Assembly: GCF_002265875.1 (NCBI RefSeq) | Contig: NZ_NPFA01000014.1 | Span: 1 to 64,000 of the forward strand | Length of the DNA stretch: 64,000 bases | Reading direction: 5' to 3' | From: Marinococcus halophilus | GTDB taxonomy: Bacteria > Bacillota > Bacilli > Bacillales > Marinococcaceae | Shown here: piece after piece, positions 8,027 to 16,195 of the stretch | Layout of the letters: each line of letters opens with the position of its first letter | How positions within the stretch are numbered: the stretch's first letter is position 1 | Made by a program: the position numbers and the translations under genes | Notes under the pieces: model-generated | The model's input: only the letters and a program-made list of their open reading frames with translations | Told to the model about the DNA's origin: nothing | The model's database searches: none

Positions 8027-8515
8027 ATGAGCGGCTTATATTTCGATACTCCCGTCATTCTTTTAGATATAGACGGAAGCTCTAAAGAAGAAGTATTGCG
8101 GATGATGGCACAAAATTTAGTAAGCAATGAGCTGGTAAAACAAAGCTTCGTAGAAGCGGTAGTCCAAAGAGAAAATGAGTACGCTACCGGCCTGCCGACA
8201 GGAGATATTGCGGTTGCGATTCCTCATACCGATGTAGAGCATGTGCAGCGAAAAGCAATCAGTGTAGGAATACTGAGGGACCCCGTTGATTTTATTGTTA
8301 TGGGTGACGACAAAGAAACAGTGCCGGTGAAAATTGTGTTTATGCTTGCGATGGATGAGGCACACTCCCAGCTGAAGCTTTTGCAGCAGCTTATGCAGGT
8401 GTTTCAGGACCAGAATGTTTTAAAAGAGCTTAGTAGTACCTCTGATAAAAAGCAGATCAAAAAGATGATGGAAGAGAAATTAGAGGCGTTATCATTTAAA
8501 GGAGGTGAAAGATAA
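8027..8515 (+). CDS. gatA: PTS galactitol-type EIIA
   Basis: A 162-residue cytoplasmic phosphocarrier of the fructose/mannitol/galactitol EIIA fold. The active-site histidine is H67 in AVAIPHTDVEH, which takes phosphate from HPr and passes it to EIIB. The ribosome site is AAGGAGGGG. Its TAA stop shares one base with the ATG of the EIIB gene (TAATG), a sign of coupled translation. The company of a GatB-like EIIB and a GatC-like EIIC supports the galactitol class rather than fructose or mannitol. Confidence 0.87.
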   Translation: MSGLYFDTPVILLDIDGSSKEEVLRMMAQNLVSNELVKQSFVEAVVQRENEYATGLPTGDIAVAIPHTDVEHVQRKAISVGILRDPVDFIVMGDDKETVPVKIVFMLAMDEAHSQLKLLQQLMQVFQDQNVLKELSSTSDKKQIKKMMEEKLEALSFKGGER

Positions 8516-8799
8516 TGGCAAAAAAACAAGTATTAGTAGCATGTGGAGCAGGCGTAGCAACTTCTACAGTTGTTAACGGTGCTATTGAAGATATGGCTAA
8601 GGAGCATAAATTATCAGTAGATCTTAAGCAGATTAAAATAGCGGAAGTAGAAAGCTATGTTGATACTGCTGACTTGCTGGTAACGACAGCTACCATCAAA
8701 AAGGAATACCCGTTTCCGGTAATCAACGCACGTTCTTTCCTGACAGGGATCGGTATGGAAGATACCAAGCAGGAAATTCTGGATGAACTGAAAAAATAA
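8515..8799 (+). CDS. gatB: PTS galactitol-type EIIB
   Basis: A 94-residue EIIB with the phosphocysteine loop VACGAGVATSTVV; C10 is the phosphorylation site, as in GatB and the lactose/cellobiose-like IIB fold. The start overlaps the EIIA stop by one base. It relays phosphate from EIIA to the sugar bound by the EIIC. The order regulator-A-B-C is typical of Firmicute galactitol operons. Confidence 0.88.
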   Translation: MAKKQVLVACGAGVATSTVVNGAIEDMAKEHKLSVDLKQIKIAEVESYVDTADLLVTTATIKKEYPFPVINARSFLTGIGMEDTKQEILDELKK

Positions 8800-8869
8800 C
8801 AGCAGTCCCGGTGTCCTTGTTTTACGAGGGGGCCGGGCTCATTAATTACAGGTATGAGGGGGAAGCGGC

Positions 8870-10132
8870 ATGCAAGGATTCGTAGATCTTGTACAAGGAT
8901 TTTTAGATCTCGGGGCGACAGTAATTTTACCAGTCGTTATCTTTTTGCTCGGTTTATTATTCGGGCAGAAGCCGGGAAAAGCATTTCGGTCCGGTTTAAC
9001 GATTGGGGTAGCATTTGTAGGGATTTTTCTTGTTGTCGATCTGCTGGTCAATAACTTAGGCCCGGCAGCGCAGGGAATGGTTGACCGGCTGGGAGTTAAT
9101 TTAGACGTAATTGACGTCGGCTGGCCAGCGACATCATCTATTGCCTGGGCTTCTACGGCAGTGGCAGCCTTTATTATTCCATTGGGATTGCTTGTAAACG
9201 TTATCATGCTTTTGACAAAAACAACGAAAACGATGAACGTGGATATTTGGAATTTCTGGCACTACACCTTTATGGCAGCGGTAGTATACACCGTATCTGA
9301 CAGTATTATTCAAGGACTTATTGCTGCAGTTATCTTTCAAATCGTGACCTTGAAAATTGCTGACTGGACAGCACCGATGGTGGAGGACTTTTACGAGCTT
9401 CCGGGGGTATCGATTGCAACAGGAAGCACCGTATCGTACGCACCAGGTATTTTTCTCGTAAAAGGCCTGCAGAAAATTCCCGGTATCAACCGACTCAACG
9501 CAGACCCTGACAGTATTCAAAGACGGTTTGGTGTGTTCGGCGAATCTATCTTTATCGGCTTGTTCCTCGGTGTTGTTATTGGTGCTCTAGCTGGCTACAG
9601 CGTAGGTGAAGTAATTGAAATCGGGATGGCAATGGCCGCAGTTATGGTACTGATGCCACGTATGGTTAAGATTTTGATGGAGGGATTAATGCCTGTATCA
9701 GAATCAGCAAGAAACTGGTTGAACAAGCATTTCAGCAACAAGGAAATTCACATCGGGCTGGATGCAGCGGTCCTTTTAGGCCACCCATCCGTTATTGCAA
9801 CTGCATTAATTCTTGTTCCAATTACAGTTGTGCTGGCAGTATTTCTGCCTGGTAACGCCCTGCTTCCATTCGGGGACCTGGCGACGATCCCATTTGTTGT
9901 AGCATTTATCGTCGGAGCAGCAAGAGGGAACATTGTTCACTCTGTGCTGGTAGGTACCGTGATGATCGCACTTTCGCTATACATGGCGACAGATATTGCA
10001 AATGTATTTACGACTATGGCTCAAAACGCTGATTTCGACATGCCGGAAGATTCTGCACGGATTTCAAGTATTGACCAGGGCGGAAATCTGATTAACTGGC
10101 TCATCTGGAGATTCTTCGAGCTGTTTAATTAA
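8870..10132 (+). CDS. gatC: PTS galactitol-type EIIC permease
   Basis: A 420-residue polytopic membrane protein of the GatC (EIIC_GAT) family with about ten hydrophobic spans. The segment LTKTTKTMNVDIWNFWHYTF (about 116-135) and the later LLGHPSVIATALILVPI region are characteristic of this permease class. It takes up galactitol or a related hexitol and releases it as the phosphate. It follows gatB by 70 bp and has a GAGGGGGA ribosome site. The true substrate could be another polyol; the neighbouring dehydrogenases point to galactitol 1-phosphate. Confidence 0.87.
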   Translation: MQGFVDLVQGFLDLGATVILPVVIFLLGLLFGQKPGKAFRSGLTIGVAFVGIFLVVDLLVNNLGPAAQGMVDRLGVNLDVIDVGWPATSSIAWASTAVAAFIIPLGLLVNVIMLLTKTTKTMNVDIWNFWHYTFMAAVVYTVSDSIIQGLIAAVIFQIVTLKIADWTAPMVEDFYELPGVSIATGSTVSYAPGIFLVKGLQKIPGINRLNADPDSIQRRFGVFGESIFIGLFLGVVIGALAGYSVGEVIEIGMAMAAVMVLMPRMVKILMEGLMPVSESARNWLNKHFSNKEIHIGLDAAVLLGHPSVIATALILVPITVVLAVFLPGNALLPFGDLATIPFVVAFIVGAARGNIVHSVLVGTVMIALSLYMATDIANVFTTMAQNADFDMPEDSARISSIDQGGNLINWLIWRFFELFN

Positions 10133-10185
10133 ACCTCTCTCAAGCAGAACATACATGAAAATTAACACACCGGGAGGATGAAAGC

Positions 10186-11217
10186 ATGAAAGCATTGGTG
10201 AAAACCGATTTAGAACATGGAAGCATCGAAGTACAGGAAAAGCAGGAGCCGACGCCTGGGAAAGACCAGGTAAAGATCAAAGTAAAGTACGCAGGTGTCT
10301 GCGGCACAGATATTCACGCTTACGAGGGTCATTACAAAGTTAATGCGCCGGTGACGCTTGGCCATGAATTTGCCGGTGAAGTGGTGGAAGTCGGAGAAGG
10401 CGTCAGCGATTTTAAGCCCGGGGACCGGGTTACCTCTGAAACGACGTTTTATATTTGCGGGGAGTGCCGGTACTGTAAAGCCGGCGACTACAACTTATGC
10501 AGCTGGCGCAAAGGGCTTGGCAATCAGTACGACGGGGCGTTTGCGAAATATTTAATTGCCCGTAAAGCAAGCCTTCACCACCTTCCGGAAAATGTCGACT
10601 ACGAGTCGGCGGCAATGACAGAACCGCTTGCCTGCACGCATCATGCGGTAGCTAAGACAGAAATCTCAGACGGCGATATTGCAGTAGTTATCGGACCAGG
10701 ACCTATCGGGCTGTTTACTGCCCAGGTGGCGCAAAGCAGGGGAGCCAGAGTCATTATAACCGGACTGACAAATGATAAAGTGCGCCTTGAAAAGGCTAAA
10801 GAGCTCGGAATCGATTACGTTGTTAACTCGCAGGAAGAAGATCTTCATGAATTCGTTAACAGTGTAACCGGCGGATACGGGGCCGACCTCGTTTTTGAAT
10901 GCTCGGGAGCTGTACCGGCGGCCAAGCAGGCCATTGGGCTGCTGCGGAAAAAAGGGCAGTACGCCCAGGTAGGGATTTTTACAACGCCGGATATTCAATT
11001 TGACTTTGATAAAGTGATTCAAAAAGAAATTCGTGTAGTTGGCAGCCGGAGCCAAAAGCCTGCAGACTGGGAGCCTTCGCTTGAGCTGATGAACAGCGGG
11101 CTTGTGAATGCACGGGCAATGGTCACTCACGAATATGACATCACGGAGTGGGACAAGGCCTACCAAAAAATTAAAGACGGTGAAGCTATTAAAGTACTGC
11201 TTACACCTGTGGATTAA
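10186..11217 (+). CDS. zinc-dependent polyol dehydrogenase (sorbitol DH-like)
   Basis: A 343-residue medium-chain dehydrogenase. Catalytic zinc ligands appear in GVCGTD (Cys near 39) and GHEFAGE (His near 60 and Glu). The structural zinc lobe is C-x2-C-x2-C-x7-C in CGECRYCKAGDYNLC (about 92-106). The nucleotide fold has GPGPIGLF near 175. It oxidises a secondary alcohol of a sugar alcohol or sugar phosphate with NAD. It is in the PTS operon, 53 bp after gatC, with GGGAGGATG upstream. A second, different dehydrogenase resembling GatD lies downstream, so this one may act on a related substrate such as another hexitol phosphate. Confidence 0.83.
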   Translation: MKALVKTDLEHGSIEVQEKQEPTPGKDQVKIKVKYAGVCGTDIHAYEGHYKVNAPVTLGHEFAGEVVEVGEGVSDFKPGDRVTSETTFYICGECRYCKAGDYNLCSWRKGLGNQYDGAFAKYLIARKASLHHLPENVDYESAAMTEPLACTHHAVAKTEISDGDIAVVIGPGPIGLFTAQVAQSRGARVIITGLTNDKVRLEKAKELGIDYVVNSQEEDLHEFVNSVTGGYGADLVFECSGAVPAAKQAIGLLRKKGQYAQVGIFTTPDIQFDFDKVIQKEIRVVGSRSQKPADWEPSLELMNSGLVNARAMVTHEYDITEWDKAYQKIKDGEAIKVLLTPVD

Positions 11218-11257
11218 TATCTGCTGGAAGTAAACAGTGGACAGGCGAATGAAAAAC

Positions 11258-11289
11258 ACAGGGAGCTCTAAATAAGAAAAGCTCCCTGT
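11258..11289 (+). other. intra-operon hairpin without T tract
   Basis: ACAGGGAGCT (11258-11267) and AGCTCCCTGT (11280-11289) form a perfect 10-bp stem with a 12-nt loop. No run of T follows, so it is more likely an RNA stability or processing element between the two dehydrogenase genes than a terminator. Confidence 0.5.
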
Positions 11290-11328
11290 CCGCGGCAAAT
11301 AATATATTAAAAAGCAAGGAGGAGCACC

Positions 11329-11496
11329 ATGACAGAATTAATGCTTGATTTTATGCTGGGCCCAATGCGTGTAATCGGAGAGTTCTATTTTGACCATCAA
11401 ATGATTTTTAATCCACTCATTGTCGGAGCAGCGTTGATTAAAATATTGTTTGGAAAGAAAAAGGCAAAAAATGAACCAGCCAATTCAGAATCGTAA
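11329..11496 (+). CDS. 55-residue membrane peptide in the gat operon
   Basis: A small gene missed by simple length filters. It has an excellent ribosome site (AAGGAGGAGCACC) and codes for 55 residues. The N-terminal half (LMLDFMLGPMRVIGEFYF) is hydrophobic with few charges, a second hydrophobic stretch is NPLIVGAALIKILFG, and the tail KKKAKNE is basic. This suggests a membrane-associated peptide with its C-terminus in the cytoplasm. It lies between the two dehydrogenases on the same strand, 26 bp before the GatD-like gene. No known family is recognised; a role as accessory subunit or modulator of the PTS permease is only a guess from position. Confidence 0.65.
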   Translation: MTELMLDFMLGPMRVIGEFYFDHQMIFNPLIVGAALIKILFGKKKAKNEPANSES

Positions 11497-11522
11497 TATT
11501 GTTACTTTGAAGGGAGAAAAAC

Positions 11523-12572
11523 ATGAAAAGTCTTAAACTATACGGACAGCAGGACCTCCGATTCGAAGAGGCTTCAAAGCCGGTAATTGAAAATGCTGAT
11601 GATGTTATTATTAAGATAAAAGCTGCAGGTCTTTGCGGCTCCGACATTTCCCGCTACAAAAAGCTGGGCCCGTACATGGAAGGAATGGTTTTCGGTCATG
11701 AATTTGCAGGGGAGGTCACAGAGACCGGCCCCGGGGTATCGCAGATACGCATCGGGGATCGCGTGGCCGGATGCCCAACGTTTCGGTGCGGGAAGTGTCT
11801 GAGCTGTCAGAAAGGGGAGCTGTCACGATGTGAAAACCTAACCGTCATCGGCGCCCGCCACCCGGGGTCCTATGCAGAATACGTCAAGCTGCCGGCTGAA
11901 AATGTTCTGCCTCTGCCTGAGAACGTGAATTATGACACAGCTGCCCTCGTAGAACCCGCCTCTGTGGTGGCTCATGGATTTTACCGTACAAGCATTCAGC
12001 CTGGGGCGGAAGTGGCCATAATGGGATGCGGAAGCATTGGCCTTCTGGCTGTCCAGTGGGCGAAGATATTCGGGGCGAAGAAAGTGTATGCGATTGATAT
12101 CGATGATGTTAAGCTGCAAACCGCGAGGGAAGTCGGCGCGGACGTGTTGATTAATTCGAGTCAGCGCCCGGCCCATGAACAGGTAGAGGAGCATACGGGC
12201 GGATACGGGGTGGATCTTGCAGTAGAATCTGCAGGAGCGCCTGCAACATCCGCCCAGGTGCTTGCCCTTCCCAAAAAGGGCGGTGAAGTCGTGTTTATGG
12301 GGATTCCATACGCGGACGTAATGATTGAACGTTTTTATTTTGAACGCATCGTGCGTAATGAGCTAAGAATACTAGGCTCCTGGAACGCTGTATCGTCTCC
12401 GTTCCCTGGAAAAGAATGGGCATCTGCCCTTCACTATATGAGCACCGGCCAAATTAATGTAGAGCCGATGATCTCCCACACCCCGGGTCTTTCGCAAGGA
12501 CCGGAAACCTTCAATGATTTAATTAACGGAAAAGGAAACTATGTAAAAGTCGTTTTTCATCCGGAAAAATAG
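11523..12572 (+). CDS. gatD: galactitol-1-phosphate 5-dehydrogenase
   Basis: A 349-residue zinc dehydrogenase that matches GatD: catalytic motifs GLCGSD (Cys near 38) and GHEFAGE (near 59), structural zinc cysteines in CGKCLSCQKGELSRC (about 89-103), and NAD fold GCGSIGLLAVQW (about 167-178). The C-terminal RILGSWNAVSSPFPGKEW is typical of galactitol-1-phosphate 5-dehydrogenase, which makes tagatose 6-phosphate. It is the last gene of the operon and is followed by a strong terminator. Tagatose-6-phosphate kinase and aldolase genes are not in this operon, so the pathway must be completed elsewhere. Confidence 0.85.
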   Translation: MKSLKLYGQQDLRFEEASKPVIENADDVIIKIKAAGLCGSDISRYKKLGPYMEGMVFGHEFAGEVTETGPGVSQIRIGDRVAGCPTFRCGKCLSCQKGELSRCENLTVIGARHPGSYAEYVKLPAENVLPLPENVNYDTAALVEPASVVAHGFYRTSIQPGAEVAIMGCGSIGLLAVQWAKIFGAKKVYAIDIDDVKLQTAREVGADVLINSSQRPAHEQVEEHTGGYGVDLAVESAGAPATSAQVLALPKKGGEVVFMGIPYADVMIERFYFERIVRNELRILGSWNAVSSPFPGKEWASALHYMSTGQINVEPMISHTPGLSQGPETFNDLINGKGNYVKVVFHPEK

Positions 12573-12582
12573 TAAATTAAAT

Positions 12583-12628
12583 AAAAGCGAGGCCTCCCCC
12601 TGCCTCGGGGGCAAGCCTCGCTTATTTT
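12583..12628. terminator. bidirectional terminator between gatD and a usp gene
   Basis: AAGCGAGGC pairs with GCCTCGCTT, with an inner CCCC/GGGG pairing, lying between convergent genes; T-rich sequence follows on the plus strand and A-rich sequence precedes it. Confidence 0.8.
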
Positions 12629-13517
12629 ATTCTTCCTCTTCCAAGAGACGGGCAAGCAAAACGTCACAGTCGGCGCGGTGTACGATCCCCTCCGAAACGC
12701 TTCCGAGGAAAAACCGCTCTGTCGTATTTAGGCCGGAGGCGCCAACGACAATAAGGTCGGCTTTGTATTTTTTAGCCAGGTCTTCTGCAATAACCACCTT
12801 TGGGGCTCCGTGGTGAAGCTCTGCTTCTACATGTTCCAAGCCGGCATTCAGCGCTTTTTCCCGGTATTCTTCAAGCATCTTTTCAGAATAACTTTCCATT
12901 TCGATAAAAAGGCCGGTATCATGCTGCTCCATGGAAGTGAGCACGACTGAGTCAATAACGTGCGTGATCAGAACAGCTGCATTTTCTTCAATTGCCAGAG
13001 CTATTCCTTTGTCAAAAGCATGGGCCGCTTCTTTAGAACCATCAATAGCAATAATGATCCTTTTATAATCGCTGCCTGCGTCCTTGTTTCGGACGACAAG
13101 AACGTCGCATCTGGCGTTTCGCACAATGCCTGTGGATACACTTCCCATAATGAACCTGCCTACCGTGCCTGCTCCGGAGGCTCCGGTAATAATCAGATCT
13201 GTCCCGTACTCCGGAGTGAGTTCTTTGGTAATAATGGTTTTTGGAGCACCAGTTTCCATTACCGTCTGGACATCCACGCCGGAGCCTTCCGCTTCTGCTT
13301 TGTATAAGTTTAATAATACCTTGCCCTGTTCTCCCGCCGTTTCCATAATAGTTGGTATATACTGAACCAGGCGGTTTAGCGTTCTATACTCTACAACATG
13401 GGCGACCGTCAGCCGGCTCTGATGTTTTTTCGCCAGTGACAGGCCGCGGCGGAACGCCTGCATAGACTCGTCCGAACTGTCTACAGCAATGAGAATATTC
13501 TGGTAATGTCTGATCAT
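12627..13517 (-). CDS. tandem universal stress protein
   Basis: A 296-residue protein made of two UspA domains (about 1-145 and 150-296). Each begins with an ILIAVDSS- or IIIAIDGS-type strand and ends with the ATP-binding signature G-x2-G-x9-GS: GASGAGTVGRFIMGS and GASGLNTTERFFLGS. Such proteins bind ATP and support survival under stress. A divergent relative of equal length lies on the other strand across a 260-bp promoter region, so the pair probably arose by duplication. No catalytic role can be inferred. Confidence 0.85.
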   Translation of the reverse strand: MIRHYQNILIAVDSSDESMQAFRRGLSLAKKHQSRLTVAHVVEYRTLNRLVQYIPTIMETAGEQGKVLLNLYKAEAEGSGVDVQTVMETGAPKTIITKELTPEYGTDLIITGASGAGTVGRFIMGSVSTGIVRNARCDVLVVRNKDAGSDYKRIIIAIDGSKEAAHAFDKGIALAIEENAAVLITHVIDSVVLTSMEQHDTGLFIEMESYSEKMLEEYREKALNAGLEHVEAELHHGAPKVVIAEDLAKKYKADLIVVGASGLNTTERFFLGSVSEGIVHRADCDVLLARLLEEEE

Positions 13518-13777
13518 AGTAACGCCTCGCTTTCTTGAACAAAATAGAGTTCCGAGTACGAAATGACCTAAAACAAAAGCGCAATGATTCTCTCTATATG
13601 TTTATTATGAAACAAATAGACGAAGAACACCACTGTATAATTTGGCAAAAAAGTACAATGGGAACATGGAAGATAATGCTATAATAAAAGAAGAACTACA
13701 TTAACCGGGGTTATGAAGGCGAAAGAATCTGCTTTATTAATTCCCGGTAGGACGACGATGGATAGGGGGCAGGCAAA

Positions 13778-14665
13778 ATGGAAAAAAGGTATAATCGTAT
13801 TTTAGTAGCAACGGACGGCTCGGTGGAGGCTGGCTTTGCATTGAAAAAAGGTATTTCGCTCGCAAAGGCTTACGATTGTTCATTAGGTATCTGCTATATT
13901 ATCGATTATAACCATTACAGCCAGGCTCGGCTTCACACTACGGATTTACTGCAGGCCTCCAAAGAAAAAGGGGAAGAGATCATCTCCGCCTGCAGACAGG
14001 AGGCCGAAGAAGCAGGAGTCACGGACGTAACCGTGTTTCTGGAAAACGGTTCTCCAAAAACTACTATTCCCAAGGATATCGCAAAAAGGTTTAAAGCGGA
14101 TTTAATTCTTTGCGGGGCTTCAGGGATAGGCACATTTGAAAGGTTTATTGTGGGAAGCGTTTCCGCAGGGATCGTACGGAATGCGGAATGTGATACCTGG
14201 GTGGTCAGAAATAAACGGGATATTGAAAAATACAATAACATTTTAATTGCAATAGATGACTCGGAAATGTCAGCTAATGCTTTCCGTGCGGGGCTTGCAA
14301 TGGCAGAGGAAGAAGAGGCGAAGGCGATAGTTGCCCATGTTATTCACACACCGCTTATTTCGTCAGTAGAGCAGTCGAGAGGCAACGTCACTGAAATATT
14401 TAAGAAAAACGGAAGAAATTTGCTTGAAATTTATCGTGAACTGGCATTAAAAAGCAATGTTCCCAACGTGTCATTCACTTTGGAGTACGGATCGCCTAAA
14501 ATGGTTATTCCCAAGGACGCTGCAGAAAAATTCGAAGCCGACCTAATTGTTTCCGGTGCCTCGGGAGTGAGCAGTGCAGAACGGCTCCTGCTTGGAAGCG
14601 TCGGGGAAAGCATCGTCCGCAGAGCGGAATGCGACGTTCTTGTTGTTAGAAATGAACACATTTAA
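13778..14665 (+). CDS. tandem universal stress protein, paralogue
   Basis: A 295-residue protein with two UspA domains, like its divergent neighbour. ATP-binding loops are GASGIGTFERFIVGS (about 109-123) and GASGVSSAERLLLGS (about 258-272), and each half starts with ILVATDGS or ILIAIDDS. The ribosome site is AGGGGGCAGG. The shared upstream region with a TATAAT-like box suggests coordinated stress expression of both genes, but no operator is evident. The two proteins differ widely in the linker surfaces, so they may have different partners. Confidence 0.85.
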   Translation: MEKRYNRILVATDGSVEAGFALKKGISLAKAYDCSLGICYIIDYNHYSQARLHTTDLLQASKEKGEEIISACRQEAEEAGVTDVTVFLENGSPKTTIPKDIAKRFKADLILCGASGIGTFERFIVGSVSAGIVRNAECDTWVVRNKRDIEKYNNILIAIDDSEMSANAFRAGLAMAEEEEAKAIVAHVIHTPLISSVEQSRGNVTEIFKKNGRNLLEIYRELALKSNVPNVSFTLEYGSPKMVIPKDAAEKFEADLIVSGASGVSSAERLLLGSVGESIVRRAECDVLVVRNEHI

Positions 14666-14711
14666 TGTTCTTTTACAACTCCAACTCGCCTGAAAAGTGG
14701 ACCTGTAACGC

Positions 14712-14746
14712 AAGAACCCCGGCTGGACGACAGCCGGGGTTCTTAA
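14712..14746. terminator. terminator between usp and the acetamidase gene
   Basis: AAGAACCCCGGCTG pairs with CAGCCGGGGTTCTT (14 bp, 5-nt loop) between two convergent genes. The T tract is short, so termination may rest on the stem strength. Confidence 0.7.
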
Positions 14747-14779
14747 TGGCGGTTGCTGTTTAGCAATAAAGTGATGCTT

Positions 14780-16072
14780 TTACTGGTAGTTGTTTTTTAC
14801 CGTATGAAGAAGCCCGGCTTTTTCAAGAAGCGGTCCCGGAGCTAAAAAGGTAACAGTAACTACGCCGGGATGTCTTCCAATCTCAATAGAGCCTGTAATG
14901 GTCGCCCTGTTCATAATTTCCGGAACAGTGACGTCCAATGCTTCAGCTGCCCGTGCCATCCCATTTTCGGTTGCTTCATTCAGGCTTGCGCCGCTGCCAA
15001 TGAAAGACACTGGATAAGCTTCTTCGAGCTCCGTGATCCCCCACTGCCGGGCAAGTTCGAGGGCGTCCTTTTTTTCCTGATCGCTAAAAGGCTTTGCCGT
15101 GTAGGGAAGATCTTCAACCAGAGGAAGCAGCACGGGGCCGTCTAGTTTCACTTCTTTTAACACATTGGCCTGAAGGTGCACGATGCCGGAAACATCGGCA
15201 GTATGCCCGGCAATTTCCCCATCTCCCTGCATAGCATGCATATCACCAAGGTATATGCCTCCTCCGGGAACTTTTACCGGACAGATTAATAAAGCTCCTG
15301 CACGGACACGGCTGATATCAAGGTGGCCATCTGTACGTTCTTCCAATTGTTCTTTAGTAATAGCGTATGCATGAGGAGCCTCGATTAATGCCTGCCCGAA
15401 GTCTCCAGCATTATGGGAATCAGGCAGAGCGCGTGATGGAATGGTGCCAAGCTGGCCCAGAAAAGGCCTGGTTCTTGCTGCTGCACCGATAATGTCATGG
15501 GGAGCAAAGGTCACTACTGGATTTTGAATCGAATTTTCAGGAGTATTCATATAATTTTTCCCGTCTTTGGCAATTTTTTCGGCTGCTTTCTGTGGAAGCG
15601 TGAGACCGATCGATTTGCTGTCATTAAAAGCCATGGTATAGGCGTTTGTAAATACAAACGGAGTGATATCCTCACCGCAGTTGGCACATCGGACCGCTTC
15701 CTGGCCAATACCTTTAATTACTGTTTTTGGATGCATTTGCCCGCAGCCCGGGCACTGCACAGCTACAAATGGATCACCGATAAACCGGCCGTCTACCGTT
15801 TTATCATTGCCGGAGGCTGTGGCCTGGGAGGTGATTTCAATAGACTTGATACGGATAGCAACAGCATCTCCAACTTCTGCTCCCTCGACATAGACCGGCT
15901 TTGTTACTTCATGTCCGCCACGCAGGGCAGGGGTGATCATCGGCCCCCAGCATCCGGGAGCCGTATTGGCAACAATCTGTCCGCCATCTTTAACCTTATA
16001 CTCCATTTCAATTTCCGGATCGAGCATGCCATCTGTAAAGGTGTTAACATACACGGTTTGCTTGGCTTCCAT
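14780..16072 (-). CDS. acetamidase/formamidase family protein with zinc ribbon insert
   Basis: A 430-residue member of the FmdA/AmdA family, which hydrolyses short amides to ammonia and the acid. The usual core is seen: TPGCWGP-like APGCWGPMITPAL near 38-50, GGGIYLGDMHAMQGDGEIAGH in the centre (conserved DxHxxQGDGE motif), and the second-half PVSFIGSGAS region. Unusually, it carries C107-x2-C110 and C129-x2-C132, a zinc ribbon inside the N-terminal half. I choose the second ATG (residue 3 of the longest frame), because GGGAGGA abuts the first. It is separately terminated from the upstream BCCT gene. Substrate is unknown. Confidence 0.8.
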   Translation of the reverse strand: MEAKQTVYVNTFTDGMLDPEIEMEYKVKDGGQIVANTAPGCWGPMITPALRGGHEVTKPVYVEGAEVGDAVAIRIKSIEITSQATASGNDKTVDGRFIGDPFVAVQCPGCGQMHPKTVIKGIGQEAVRCANCGEDITPFVFTNAYTMAFNDSKSIGLTLPQKAAEKIAKDGKNYMNTPENSIQNPVVTFAPHDIIGAAARTRPFLGQLGTIPSRALPDSHNAGDFGQALIEAPHAYAITKEQLEERTDGHLDISRVRAGALLICPVKVPGGGIYLGDMHAMQGDGEIAGHTADVSGIVHLQANVLKEVKLDGPVLLPLVEDLPYTAKPFSDQEKKDALELARQWGITELEEAYPVSFIGSGASLNEATENGMARAAEALDVTVPEIMNRATITGSIEIGRHPGVVTVTFLAPGPLLEKAGLLHTVKNNYQ

Positions 16073-16153
16073 ATCCATTCCTCCCTATGTTAGAATATTT
16101 TAACTTTAACACGGGAAAGGAAGTTCGCCCAGTCAAGGCATGTAATCGTTATG

Positions 16154-16186
16154 TAAAAAGCCGGGCACCCTTTAGGAGTACCCGGT
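16154..16186 (-). terminator. terminator after the BCCT gene
   Basis: On the minus strand CCGGGTAC pairs with GTGCCCGG and is followed by a T run, so BCCT transcripts should end before the amidase gene. Confidence 0.75.
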
Positions 16187-16195
16187 TAATCTTTT

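Noticed and set aside
10666-11298. 210-residue minus-strand frame opposite the first dehydrogenase gene
   Set aside because: It covers conserved dehydrogenase codons in antisense and has Cys/Phe-rich composition typical of shadows.
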